From Gordonia humi (GTDB taxonomy: Bacteria; Actinomycetota; Actinomycetes; Mycobacteriales; Mycobacteriaceae): 64,000 nt of DNA. The stretch lies in assembly GCF_014197435.1 (NCBI RefSeq), contig NZ_JACIFP010000002.1, positions 53,995-117,994 of the forward strand, written 5' to 3'. The notes below the pieces were generated by a model. It searched no databases. It was given only the letters and a program-made list of their open reading frames with translations, and was not told where the DNA came from. Shown in pieces: positions 25,260 to 33,781 of the stretch (positions within the stretch are counted from its first letter, which is position 1; every line of letters begins with the position of its first letter). A program made the translations under genes and the position numbers.

Positions 25260-26120
25260 TCACGCGGCCTGAGGGGCCTCGTGGTTGATGATTGTCTCGA
25301 ATTCGATGGGGGTCAATCTGCCGAGGCGGTCTTGTCGTCTGCGGCGGTGGTAGGTGCGTTCGATCCAGTGCACGATGGCGGCCCGGAGCTCGTCTCTGGT
25401 GGCCCAGGATCGGCGGTCGAGGACGTTGTTCTGTAGCAGTGAAAAGAAGCTCTCCATGGCCGCGTTGTCCCCGGCAGCGCCGACCCTTCCCATCGACCCG
25501 AGCATGCCGTGCCGGGTGATAGCCTTCTGCATCTTCTTCGAGCGAAATTGAGATCCTCTATCGCTGTGTAGGACGCAGCCTGTGACGTCGCCCCGCCTGG
25601 CGACGGCGCTGTTCAGTGCGGCCACGGCCAGGCAGGACTTCATCCTGGAGTCGATCGAATACCCGACGATGCGGCCCGAATAGACGTCCTTGATCGCGCA
25701 CAGGTACAGCTTTCCCGCCGCCGTCCAGTGCTCGGTGATGTCGGTGAGCCACAGCTCGTTCGGGCCCACGGCGGCGAAGTCTCGCTCGACGAGATCGTCG
25801 TGCACGGGTGGGCCGGCCTTGCGATGCTTGCCGCGGCCCTTCTTGCTGATGGCACTGGTCCAGCCACCGGTTGAGCAGATTCGCCAGGCGGTGCGCCGGC
25901 ACATCTTCTCGCCCGCGGTCTCAGCTTCATCGGCCAGGTAGCGGTAGCCGAATTCCGGATCCTCTCGGTGCGCGTCGAACAGGGCGTTGGCCCGGTACGC
26001 CTCGGCGAGTTCGGCATCGGTGACCGGGTTCTTGAGCCATCGGTAGTAGGGCTGACGAGCGATCTTGAGTACCCGGCACGCCACCGTGACGGGGATGCCG
26101 TCAGCGGCGAGCTCGCTCAC
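25260..26120 (-). CDS. IS3-family transposase OrfB (copy B)
   Basis: The translation matches OrfB of copy A in full, including the DDE residues in ELWLTDITEHWT, VLHSDRGSQF and GDNAAMESFFS. It appears functional. It is expected to be made as an OrfAB fusion through the GGGAAAA heptamer at 26135-26141, or from the GTG at 26120. Confidence 0.85.
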   Translation of the reverse strand: MSELAADGIPVTVACRVLKIARQPYYRWLKNPVTDAELAEAYRANALFDAHREDPEFGYRYLADEAETAGEKMCRRTAWRICSTGGWTSAISKKGRGKHRKAGPPVHDDLVERDFAAVGPNELWLTDITEHWTAAGKLYLCAIKDVYSGRIVGYSIDSRMKSCLAVAALNSAVARRGDVTGCVLHSDRGSQFRSKKMQKAITRHGMLGSMGRVGAAGDNAAMESFFSLLQNNVLDRRSWATRDELRAAIVHWIERTYHRRRRQDRLGRLTPIEFETIINHEAPQAA

Positions 26121-26425
26121 GAGCGGGTACCACCTTTTCCCGGCAGATTCGCCTGGGACAGGTAGGCAGCAGCGCGGCGCAGGACCTCGTTCTCCTGCTC
26201 CAGCAGTCGCACACGCCGCTTGGCCTCCCGGAGCTCCTGGGATGCCGCGGCGGTCGTGCCGGGCTTGATCCCGGCCTCCACGTCGGCCTTGCGAATCCAC
26301 TTCTGCAACGTCATGGGATGGATACCGAAGTCGGCGGCGATCTGCTCGAGCGTCACACCGTCTTCACGATTCTGAGCGACGCGAACAACGTCGTCGCGGA
26401 ACTCCTGGGGATAGGGCTTGGGCAC
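26117..26425 (-). CDS. IS3-family transposase OrfA (copy B)
   Basis: Matches OrfA of copy A, with the same GTG start choice (AAGGA upstream), HTH and leucine-rich coiled coil. The open frame extends upstream to 26575 through the terminal repeat into a foreign transposase fragment; that extension is not part of the gene. Confidence 0.8.
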   Translation of the reverse strand: MPKPYPQEFRDDVVRVAQNREDGVTLEQIAADFGIHPMTLQKWIRKADVEAGIKPGTTAAASQELREAKRRVRLLEQENEVLRRAAAYLSQANLPGKGGTRS

Positions 26426-26495
26426 AACAACATCCTTCCAGGCCGCCCCGGCAGGGCAAGCCAGATCAGATGTCACCAACTCGTGCACCAGCCCC

Positions 26496-26557
26496 TGCAG
26501 CAGACCCAACGATTCCATCGCGGCGTTGTCGCCGGCGCCGTCAGTGGGCCTGGTCGA
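26496..26557 (-). pseudogene. Tiny IS3-type OrfB remnant
   Basis: About 20 residues on the minus strand, RPTDGAGDNAAMESLGLLQ, contain the catalytic-glutamate motif of IS3 transposases. It is close to, but not the same as, the corresponding motif of copy B (GDNAAMESFFSLLQ). It shows that copy B landed in an older IS3 relative. Confidence 0.55.
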
Positions 26558-26559
26558 CT

Positions 26560-27260
26560 CACTTGACCTCGGCATCGCGCTCGAGTCAGTTGCGTTCGAT
26601 TACACGCCCGTACCAGTCGAACTGGGAAGCCGTGAGAGCGAAATAGTGTTGGAGTTCAGTGCCGAGACCGACCAGCTGATCCACTTCGGAATCCGGTTGT
26701 TCCGCCAACTTCAGCAGCTCGACGCTGTCTTAGCGATGCTGACCGCTCAGCTGCCGTCGACGATCACGCCAGAGATGATCGAGCCCATGAGGGAGGCGAT
26801 GGCCTCCGACTCCGGGCCGGCACAGTGGCTCCCACAGCGCGGCTTGGAGACGTACGACGTCACCGTTCCCTCCTTCGATGGAGTCGTCATCACGCTCAGC
26901 GTCGCAGCGGTGTCGGCGCAAGACCCGGCTTGTACTACCTCCACGGCGGCGGCATGATGCTCGGCGACCGGCTCGGCGGTGTGGAGATCCTCGCCGAGTG
27001 GCTCCTGCGATACGACGCCATCGCCGTCAGCGTCGACTATCGCCTCGCACCCGAACACCAGGACCCGATTCCCGTCGAGGACTGCTACGCCGGACTCGTC
27101 TGGACCAGGGATCACGCCGACGAGCTCGGCATCGACCCCGACCGGCTGGTCATCGTCGGCAGCAGCGCTGGCGGCGGCCTCGCCGCAGGGCACGGTCCTG
27201 CTGGCCCGCGATAGGGGCGGGCCGGCGCTCGCTGGCCAGATGCTGATGTAGCCGATGCTC
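26560..27260 (+). pseudogene. HSL-type alpha/beta hydrolase, multiply frameshifted
   Basis: Hormone-sensitive-lipase-like esterase remnant. The N-terminal part includes ITPEMIEPMREAMASDSGPA and ETYDVTVPSFDGVVI in one frame. The oxyanion motif YYLHGGGMMLGD, then AVSVDYRLAPEHQDPIPVED and the nucleophile GSSAGGGLAAG are in a second frame. An extra G near 27190 moves TVLLARDRGGPALAGQMLM to a third frame, which ends in a stop before PMLDD. The lid and catalytic Asp/His region is lost where the aldo-keto reductase fragment begins. Confidence 0.75.
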
Positions 27261-27276
27261 GACGACCCGTCGCCCA

Positions 27277-27707
27277 GAGGTACGGGATGGGCACCCTCGT
27301 CTGGAGCCCGCTCACCGGCGGCATGCTGACCGGACGGGTACGCAAGGGCCGTCCTACCGACCTGCGGTGCACTTCTCCTACCTCAGCGACGAACGACGGC
27401 TCGACGTCGTCGAGCAGCTCATCCCGCTCGCCGAGGAGGCCGGCATCAAGCTCACGCACCTGGCGATGGCGTTCGCGATCAGGCACCCCGGCGTCACCGC
27501 GGTAATCATCGGACCGCGCACCATGGACCAGCTCGACGACCTCCTCGCCGGAGCCGAGATCTCGCTCACGGACGACTCCTCGACCGGATCGACGAGATCG
27601 TCCCACCCGGCACCGACGTCTCACCCCTCGACATGGCCTACCGCACCCCACCCCTCCTGGCCCCGGTACTGCGCCGTCGTCCTTCAGCAGAGCGCGCCGC
27701 CACTTGA
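27277..27707 (+). pseudogene. Aldo/keto reductase, C-terminal part, frameshifted
   Basis: Fused directly to the broken hydrolase. RYGMGTLVWSPLTGGMLTGR is the NADPH-binding SPL segment of aldo/keto reductases. A shift near 27360 leads to LAEEAGIKLTHLAMAFAIRH and VTAVIIGPRTMDQLDDLL. A second shift near 27575 leads to the C-terminus (LDRIDEIVPPGTDVSPLDMA) with stop at 27705-27707. The catalytic Asp/Tyr/Lys/His half is absent. Confidence 0.75.
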
Positions 27708-27731
27708 GCGACGAACCTCTTTGGAGCTCGG

Positions 27732-28553
27732 TCAGCCGGGCGCGGAGTGGCCGTGGCGCCAGTAGCCGGTGAAGGTGACCGCGGACTTGGGGAGTCGGCG
27801 GTCGTTGACGAGATGGCGGCGGATGCCGGTGGCGAGCGCTGACTCTCCAGCGACCCATGCATACTCGGGCGGAGCCGACAGCCTGGCGCCCCGTACCGTC
27901 CCCAGAGCAAGGGTCCCCGGCCTCAGTGTCGGATCGTTGCGGGGCAGCCAATGCACCGTGGTGTTCGCGGGCTTCGTGACGTCAGGTCGGATGTCCGCCT
28001 CGTCGGGGACCTCGAGAAAGACCTCCGCATGCAGATCGGGCGAGGCACGCTCGAGGATGGCCAGTACGGCGGGTAGTGCGCTCTCGTCTGCGACGAGAAG
28101 CTGTCGGCGTGTCGCTGGAGGGGGCTGGTAGGTGTAGCCCTCGTCGAAGATGCCGACCGGGTCGCCGGGGCCGGTGCTCAGAGCCCACGCCGTTGCGGGG
28201 CTCGGCCCGTGTGCTCCGTCGTGGAGGGCGATCTCGACGTCGAGTTCGTCGAGGTGGGGGCGGATCGCGCGGACGGTGTACATGCGGACCCATGGCCGGC
28301 GGCTGGTCGGCTGCACGATCAGTTGTGCCATCCATGCCTCGTTGGCGAAGGTGGGCATGGTCAACCGCTGCTGTCCGGGACGTCGGAAGAACATGCGGAA
28401 CGCCTGGTCCGGGCCGCTCGGCCGGAATCGGGTCAGGGCTTCGCCGGTGAGCGTCACCTTGACGAAGCTCGGGCTCAGGCGCTCGGCAGCAGCGACGTGC
28501 AGGTTGATCATGGCCCGCTCGCGCGGGCGGCGAACGTCGGGCAGCAACGCCAT
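27732..28553 (-). CDS. Siderophore-interacting protein (ferric-siderophore reductase)
   Basis: A cytosolic NAD(P)H:flavin-dependent reductase of the SIP/ViuB family that releases iron from siderophores. The FAD-binding barrel includes SFVKVTLTGEALTRFRP, the FAD motif RPWVRMYTVRAI (R-x-Y-T-x-R) and ALHDGAHGPSPATAWA. The C-terminal SIP domain reads LLVADESALPAVLAIL and YAWVAGESALATGIRRHL, ending KSAVTFTGYWRHG. About 273 residues. The ATG at 28553 directly follows the tetR stop (TGAGATG) with AAGGG upstream; an ATG at 28574 inside tetR is possible. Cotranscribed with tetR, which links it to the operators at 29244-29312. Confidence 0.85.
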   Translation of the reverse strand: MALLPDVRRPRERAMINLHVAAAERLSPSFVKVTLTGEALTRFRPSGPDQAFRMFFRRPGQQRLTMPTFANEAWMAQLIVQPTSRRPWVRMYTVRAIRPHLDELDVEIALHDGAHGPSPATAWALSTGPGDPVGIFDEGYTYQPPPATRRQLLVADESALPAVLAILERASPDLHAEVFLEVPDEADIRPDVTKPANTTVHWLPRNDPTLRPGTLALGTVRGARLSAPPEYAWVAGESALATGIRRHLVNDRRLPKSAVTFTGYWRHGHSAPG

Positions 28554-28554
28554 C

Positions 28555-29223
28555 TCAGGGTGCCCTTCGATCATCGGCCGACCGGGCCGTGGTGCTCGCC
28601 TGTCTCCGGCGCAGACCATCGAGGAAGAGGCCCAAGCCGAACTCGAAGCGGTCATTCGCATCGGCCAGCGCGGCATCGACAAGCGCGGCGGTGACCTCGT
28701 CGGGTTGGCCGGGGCGCTCGGTCTCCGACAGCGCGCTTTGTGACTTCGCGGTCCGCTGCGCGGCAGTCAGCTCGGCCATCCCCTGCTCTTCGATGACGTG
28801 GCCGAGGACGAAGCTGAACACCGCGAAGCCGCTTCGCGCCGCATCCTCCAAGTCGAGCCCGCGAACGCGAACGGCCTGGACCCAGGCGAGGCTGACCGCC
28901 ACGGTGTTCTGCTCGGTGACATAGGACCCGGCGACGACACGTGCGCCATCCCGACGCGAGGACAGAGCTCCCCGAAGTCGGCGGGCGAACTCGGCCAGCT
29001 TCTCGTCCCACGTACCCCCAGGCGACGGCGCGCCCACGCCTGCGATGAGCTCGTCGGCCATCGCCTCCAGCAACGCCTGCTTGCTTGGGAAGTGCCAATA
29101 GAGGCTCCCGGCCTGCAGACCGAGATGCGCGGCGAGCTTGCGTGTCGTCAGCGCCTCCAGGCCATCGGCGTCCAACAGCTCCAAGCCACCTGCCACCACA
29201 TCGCCGCGCCGAACCTGAACCAT
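28555..29223 (-). CDS. TetR-family regulator with TetR_C domain
   Basis: A 222-residue repressor. Its N-terminal HTH (LTTRKLAAHLGLQAGSLYWH, FPSKQALLEAMADEL) and C-terminal TetR_C_1-type domain resemble class TetR regulators of efflux pumps. It is divergent from the MFS transporter, and the intergenic region holds three direct GACTCTAACA boxes and one inverted copy. It is therefore expected to repress the transporter and its own operon with the siderophore reductase until a pump substrate binds. Confidence 0.88.
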   Translation of the reverse strand: MVQVRRGDVVAGGLELLDADGLEALTTRKLAAHLGLQAGSLYWHFPSKQALLEAMADELIAGVGAPSPGGTWDEKLAEFARRLRGALSSRRDGARVVAGSYVTEQNTVAVSLAWVQAVRVRGLDLEDAARSGFAVFSFVLGHVIEEQGMAELTAAQRTAKSQSALSETERPGQPDEVTAALVDAALADANDRFEFGLGLFLDGLRRRQASTTARSADDRRAP

Positions 29224-29243
29224 GACGACTCCTCATCGCGAGA

Positions 29244-29312
29244 GACTCTAACAATGTTTGACTCTAACACGGCATGACTCTAACATCGCTCAAGTCAAGC
29301 GTTGTTAGAGTC
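29244..29312. promoter_or_regulatory. TetR operator array GACTCTAACA
   Basis: GACTCTAACA occurs at 29244-29253, 29260-29269 and 29276-29285 with a 16-bp period, and its reverse complement TGTTAGAGTC at 29303-29312. The array fills the short divergent promoter between tetR (29223) and the MFS gene (29360). Confidence 0.75.
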
Positions 29313-29359
29313 TTGTCTGCGGGGCCGCCGCTGGCATGGCAGGAGAAGGAGTGCGAGCG

Positions 29360-30835
29360 ATGGCGGAACTGCATGCCGGGAGCCCGGCGAACGTGATCAC
29401 TGAGCCGAAGCCGGCCCGACGGCGCTGGTGGGTGCTCGGCTTGATCGCTCTGGTGCAGTTGATGCTGGCGCTGGACGCGTCGGTGGTGAACGTGGCGTTG
29501 CCGAAGGTCCAGGAGACGCTGAGCATCTCGGACGCGTCGCGCCAGTGGGCTGTGACCGCGTATGCGCTCACCTTCGGAGGGCTGCTCCTGCTCGGTGGCC
29601 GGATCGCCGACTTCGCCGGTCGCAAGCGCGTCCTGCTGGTCGGTCTGGTCGGATTCGTCGCAGCCTCCGCGCTGGGCGGGCTGGCCACGACCGCGTCGGT
29701 GCTCTTCGCCGCGCGTGGCCTTCAGGGGGCGTTCGCCGCGCTGATGGCTCCTGCGGGCCTGGCGATCCTCTCGGTCACCTTCACTCGGGCGAGGGAACGC
29801 GGCACCGCCTTCGGCGTCTACGGCGCGGTCTCCGGTGCTGGCGTGGCGATCGGCCTCACTGTCGGCGGGCTGCTGACCCAGTACACCTCGTGGCGTTGGT
29901 GCCTGCTGATCAACGTGCCGGTCGGTGTCATCGCCGCGATGATCTGTTTCGTCGTACTCACTGAGAGCAAAGCCGCCGGCAGGGCCCGCTACGACGTACC
30001 GGGAGCGGTCACGGCGACGTTCGGCCTGATGAGCCTGATCTTCGGCATCACCAAGGGCCAGGAGAAGGGATGGACGGACAGTTCGACGTTGGGTGCGCTC
30101 GCCACCGCCGCCGTACTGCTCGTCGCCTTCGTCGCGATCGAGGCACGCAGCACCCGCCCGCTGCTACCACTGCGGATCCTGCTCCACCGTTCTCGCAGCG
30201 GTGCCTACCTCGCCAGCTTGCTTTCCGGCGCAGCGCTGTTCAGCATCTTCCTGTTCCTCTCCTACTACATGCAGGGAGTCAGCGGATACAGCCCGGTGCG
30301 CACGGGTCTCGCATTCCTGCCCTCTGCTCTCGGCGTCGGCATCGGCTCGGGGATCGCTGGGCGCCTGATGGGCCGTCTCACGCCTCGTGCGGTGGCCGTC
30401 GCCGGTCTGGTCACCACTGCTGCCGGGATGTTCCTCCTGACTGGGTTGGACCTCTCCAGCGGATACGTCGTCCATCTCCTACCTGGTGAAGTGGTCACTG
30501 CCGTCGGTTGTGGCCTCGTCTTCGTCACCGCTCCGAGCGCGGCGATGACCGACATCGCCGAGACGGACTCGGGGGCGGCAAGCGCGCTGGTCAACACTGC
30601 CCAGCAGATCGGCGGCTCACTCGGTATCGCTGTTCTCGGGGCTATCGCTGCGAGCATCACCACCGGCCACCTCGCGACGCATCCTGGCGACATCTCCGCC
30701 GCCACCGTACAGGGATTCCGAGCCGCCTTCCTGGCCGGTGGGATCGCCCTCGCCGTGGGCGCCGTCATCGTCGCGGTGCTCATCGGCCGCAGCGAGCCGG
30801 CGCACCTCAACTCGATCGAGACGCACCGCTCGTGA
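29360..30835 (+). CDS. MFS drug-efflux transporter, DHA2 (EmrB/QacA) family
   Basis: An inner-membrane proton antiporter with about 14 helices. Motif C-like and A-like signatures are visible: LMLALDASVVNVALP in helix 1, GGRIADFAGRKRVLLVG in the 2-3 loop, and GAVSGAGVAIGLTVGG in helix 5. About 491 residues, normal for the family. I choose ATG 29360 because AGGAGAAGGAG lies eight bases upstream; ATG 29336 has no ribosome site. Likely drug, bile-salt or siderophore export; the co-regulated siderophore reductase makes siderophore export an attractive but unproven idea. Confidence 0.85.
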   Translation: MAELHAGSPANVITEPKPARRRWWVLGLIALVQLMLALDASVVNVALPKVQETLSISDASRQWAVTAYALTFGGLLLLGGRIADFAGRKRVLLVGLVGFVAASALGGLATTASVLFAARGLQGAFAALMAPAGLAILSVTFTRARERGTAFGVYGAVSGAGVAIGLTVGGLLTQYTSWRWCLLINVPVGVIAAMICFVVLTESKAAGRARYDVPGAVTATFGLMSLIFGITKGQEKGWTDSSTLGALATAAVLLVAFVAIEARSTRPLLPLRILLHRSRSGAYLASLLSGAALFSIFLFLSYYMQGVSGYSPVRTGLAFLPSALGVGIGSGIAGRLMGRLTPRAVAVAGLVTTAAGMFLLTGLDLSSGYVVHLLPGEVVTAVGCGLVFVTAPSAAMTDIAETDSGAASALVNTAQQIGGSLGIAVLGAIAASITTGHLATHPGDISAATVQGFRAAFLAGGIALAVGAVIVAVLIGRSEPAHLNSIETHRS

Positions 30836-30879
30836 TGGCATCGGAGATCGGTTCTGGCGTGCGTTCGCGGAGGCAATGC

Positions 30880-30985
30880 GGGTGCTGATCGCCTCTTTCT
30901 ATCCGAAGCTGCTTTGCCGTGTTTCCAGTAGCCGGCAAAGGTGATGAACGACTTGGGGATGTCTGGGTCGGTGAGCAATGATCAG
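30880..30985 (-). pseudogene. Siderophore-interacting protein, C-terminal fragment
   Basis: LTDPDIPKSFITFAGYWKHG followed by KAASD closely parallels the last residues of the intact SIP gene (LPKSAVTFTGYWRHG). It is on the minus strand downstream of the MFS gene and is cut off by the IS256 remnant side. It is a different copy, not a duplicate at DNA level. Confidence 0.6.
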
Positions 30986-31108
30986 AACCTGTGGATGGCT
31001 CTCGGCGAGGTGACGTGAAGCGGGCGCACCTCCCGAGCAAGATCGAAGCCCATGCTCAAGTTCGAATCGGGGTCGGCGTTGGCGCGCCGGCTCGGGAAGG
31101 TACGTCCA

Positions 31109-31731
31109 ATGCTCAAGGTAGTCCACGACGCCTCGGCGTCCAACGAGAACACGGCGGCCGCGGCGGCGTCGGCGAGTGGTTCGCTGCTCGATGAAATCGT
31201 CCGTGACGGTGCGCGGCAGATGCTCGCGGCGGCGTTGCGGGCCGAGGTCGCGGCCTATGTCGAGGCGTTCGCCGACGAGTTCGACGAGGCGGGCCGGCGG
31301 CTGGTGGTCCGCAACGGGTTCCACGAGCCGCGGGAGGTGACCACCGCGGCCGGAGCGATTCCAGTTCGCGCGCCGCGGGTCAACGACAAGCGGGTTGACC
31401 CGGCGACCGGGCAGCGGCGCCGGTTCGCCTCGGCGATCTTGCCAGCGTGGGCGCGGAAGTCGCCGCGGGTCGCGGAGGTGCTGCCGCTGCTGTATCTGCA
31501 CGGCCTATCTTCCTCGGACTTCGGGCCCGCGCTGGCCCAGTTCCTCGGCACCAGCCACGGGTTGTCGGCCTCGGTGATCACGCGGCTCACCAAGGACTGG
31601 CAGGACGAAGCACGCGCGTTCAACGCCCGGTCCCTGGCCGGGACCGACTTCGTCTACTGGCTGGGTCGACGGGATCCATCTCAAGGTCCGACTCGAGCCG
31701 CCGAGGAGACTGTTGCGATCACAGTAGGCTG
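31109..31731 (+). pseudogene. IS256-family transposase, N-terminal half, frameshifted
   Basis: Starts MLKVVHDASASNENTA and runs through ARQMLAAALRAEVAAYVEAF, TAAGAIPVRAPRVNDKRVD and ALAQFLGTSHGLSASVITRL. At FVYW a 4-bp tandem CTGG duplication shifts the frame; the first catalytic Asp motif (VDGIHLKVRLE) lies in the next frame. The rest of the gene, including the other catalytic residues, is missing after about 31710. It may not belong to the same IS as the C-terminal fragment at 24740. Confidence 0.8.
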
Positions 31732-31737
31732 ATAGCC

Positions 31738-32367
31738 ATGTCGCTGCCCGCATCACGCTCTCGGCCCGCCGCTTCTGCACGGGGGCAGCGGGCCGAGAAG
31801 GCGATCGTCGACGCAGTCCTCGATCTGCTCGACCAGGACGATGCCAGTGGCCTGACGGTCGACAAGATCGCCAACCGGGCACAAGTCGGGAAACCCACGA
31901 TCTACCGACGATGGTCCACCAAATCCGAGCTCGTGGCGTACGCCTTCGGGAACCTCGCCGACCCCCTACCCTCCGGGCCACAGGCAAGCCTGAGGGATAT
32001 CCTCATCACCGCACTGACCGAGTTCCACGCACGACTGACAGACACCCGACACGGACGTGCATGGCGAAAAATACTCGGCTCCCAAGGGGAATATGCCGAC
32101 GCCATGTCCATCTACCGCGACAAGTACCTCAACCCTCGCCGGGCGGCTCTCGCCGCAGCCCTGCAAACACACATCGACAACGGCACGATACGAAACGACG
32201 TCGACGCCGAGACACTGATTCGAGTCATCAGCAATACGATGCTGGGCGGGATCATCACCCCGGACGAACCCGCCACCACAACAAGCCCGGAACTCATCGT
32301 TGACTTGTTCCTCAACGGCCTCCTCACAGGCGCAGCGCACAACCCGCCGAGCCCGCCACCGCGTTAA
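31738..32367 (+). CDS. TetR-family regulator
   Basis: A 209-residue repressor with the HTH at about residues 20-65 (LTVDKIANRAQVGKPTIYRR, WSTKSELVAYAF) and a TetR_C_11-like C-terminal domain. The ATG is chosen because the longer open frame upstream is transposase sequence. It is orphaned between an IS256 remnant and an IS1380 element, with no obvious target gene left next to it. Confidence 0.8.
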   Translation: MSLPASRSRPAASARGQRAEKAIVDAVLDLLDQDDASGLTVDKIANRAQVGKPTIYRRWSTKSELVAYAFGNLADPLPSGPQASLRDILITALTEFHARLTDTRHGRAWRKILGSQGEYADAMSIYRDKYLNPRRAALAAALQTHIDNGTIRNDVDAETLIRVISNTMLGGIITPDEPATTTSPELIVDLFLNGLLTGAAHNPPSPPPR

Positions 32368-32422
32368 CCCGCCCCGGGCCCATGCTGCAAGAAGAAGCCG
32401 CAGACGAAACGGCCGGGCTCAG

Positions 32423-33781
32423 GTGTCCGGCGATGGTGCCGGGATCGTGTCCCACGCCGGCCTGATGCTGGTCACCCGGACTGCCGAGCTCGTCGGGCTT
32501 CCCGAACTCCTGCGTGAGGCGCTCGCGCCGTGGCGCAAAGACCACGCCACCCATGATCCGGGCAAAATCATCTCGGACCTGGCGATCTCTCTGGTCGCTG
32601 GTGGCGACTGCCCGGCCGACCTGGCCGTGGTGCGCGGCAGCGATACGGTGTTTGGGTCGGTCGCCTCGGACCCGACCGCGTCTCGCCTGTTCGCCCTGCT
32701 GGCCGCTGACGCACCGAAAGTGCTGGCAGCGATCGACAAGGTACGTGCCGCCACGCGGGAACGGGTGTGGGCGTTAGCGGGCCCGGCGGCCCCGAATCAC
32801 CAGATCAGCGCCACCAACCCGCTGGTTCTGGACCTGGATGCGACGATCACGATCTCCCACTCCGATGAGAAGGAGAACGCGGCCCCGACATTCAAGAAGA
32901 CCTTCGGGTTCCACACCTTGGCTTCGTTCATCGACCACGGCCCCGGCGGGACCGGCGAAGCTGCCGTGGCGATGCTGCGGCCGGGAAACGCCGGATCGAA
33001 CACCGCGGCCGATCACATCACCGTCATCCGGGACGCTCTGGGCCAGATCCCCGGCCTGCCGTGGCGTGCCGGGAAGAAGATCCTGATCCGCGCCGACACT
33101 GCCGGAGGCACCAGAGAAGTCCTGAACTACCTGCACAAACGGGGCTTGTCCTACTCGGTCGGGTTCACCATGACCAACGCCCTGACCGCAGCGGTCGACA
33201 AAGTCCGCAAGGCCACCTGGACCCAGGCCTACAACAGCGACGGCCAGCCCCGCGAGGGCGCCCAGGTCGCCGAACTCACCGGGCTGCTTTCGCTGTCGGG
33301 CTATCCGAAAGATATGCGGGTCATTGTGCGCCGTGAACGCATCCACCCCGGAGCTCAGGGCCGGATCACCGACCGCGACGGATGGCGGCTCACCGCATTC
33401 GCCACCAACAGCAAGGTCGGGCAGCTGGCCGAGTTGGAGATGCGGCACCGCCGACGCGCCCGCTGTGAGGACCGGATCCGGCAGGCCAAAGACGCCGGCC
33501 TGCGGAACTTCCCGTTCAAAGAATACGACAAGAACAAGATCTGGCTCGCCCTCATACAGCTCGCCGCGGACCTGACCGCGTGGACCCAAATGCTCGCCCT
33601 GACCAGCAGCGACGCCCGCACTTGTGAACTCAAACGCTTGCGGCTACGACTCTGGGCGATCGCCGCCCGCTCAGCCCGCCACGCCCGCACCCAGCACCTG
33701 CGCTACGACCGCGCCAGCCGGTGGACCCCCGTCCTGCTCGCCGGACTCCACCGCCTCGACACCTACCGATCCTCCGCCTGA
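32423..33781 (+). CDS. IS1380-family transposase
   Basis: A 452-residue DDE transposase that looks complete. Characteristic segments are SGDGAGIVSHAGLMLV at the N-terminus, LVLDLDATITISHSDEKENA (first acidic residue), ILIRADTAGGTREVLNYL (second) and AKDAGLRNFPFKEYDKNKIW near the C-terminal E. I place the start at GTG 32423 because IS1380 proteins begin at this point; further upstream the frame overlaps tetR. The right end of the element is probably near 33950 (CCTCATGAAATATCGAGG). I could not find the matching left end. Confidence 0.8.
   Translation: MSGDGAGIVSHAGLMLVTRTAELVGLPELLREALAPWRKDHATHDPGKIISDLAISLVAGGDCPADLAVVRGSDTVFGSVASDPTASRLFALLAADAPKVLAAIDKVRAATRERVWALAGPAAPNHQISATNPLVLDLDATITISHSDEKENAAPTFKKTFGFHTLASFIDHGPGGTGEAAVAMLRPGNAGSNTAADHITVIRDALGQIPGLPWRAGKKILIRADTAGGTREVLNYLHKRGLSYSVGFTMTNALTAAVDKVRKATWTQAYNSDGQPREGAQVAELTGLLSLSGYPKDMRVIVRRERIHPGAQGRITDRDGWRLTAFATNSKVGQLAELEMRHRRRARCEDRIRQAKDAGLRNFPFKEYDKNKIWLALIQLAADLTAWTQMLALTSSDARTCELKRLRLRLWAIAARSARHARTQHLRYDRASRWTPVLLAGLHRLDTYRSSA

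Larger units (their letters stand above)
25228..26495 (-). mobile_element. IS3-family insertion sequence, copy B
   Basis: Same length, orientation and, as far as I compared, same sequence as copy A at 8005-9272 (offset 17223). The right flank begins TGCAG (26496-26500). The left flank of copy A ends in TGCAG (8000-8004), while the inner flanks differ. It has inserted into another IS3-type transposase fragment on its right side and next to an IS256 remnant on its left. Confidence 0.85.

Noticed and set aside
30265..30885. Long minus-strand frame opposite the MFS gene
   Set aside because: Pro/Arg/Thr-rich, antisense to a clear transporter, with only its first residues belonging to the SIP fragment.
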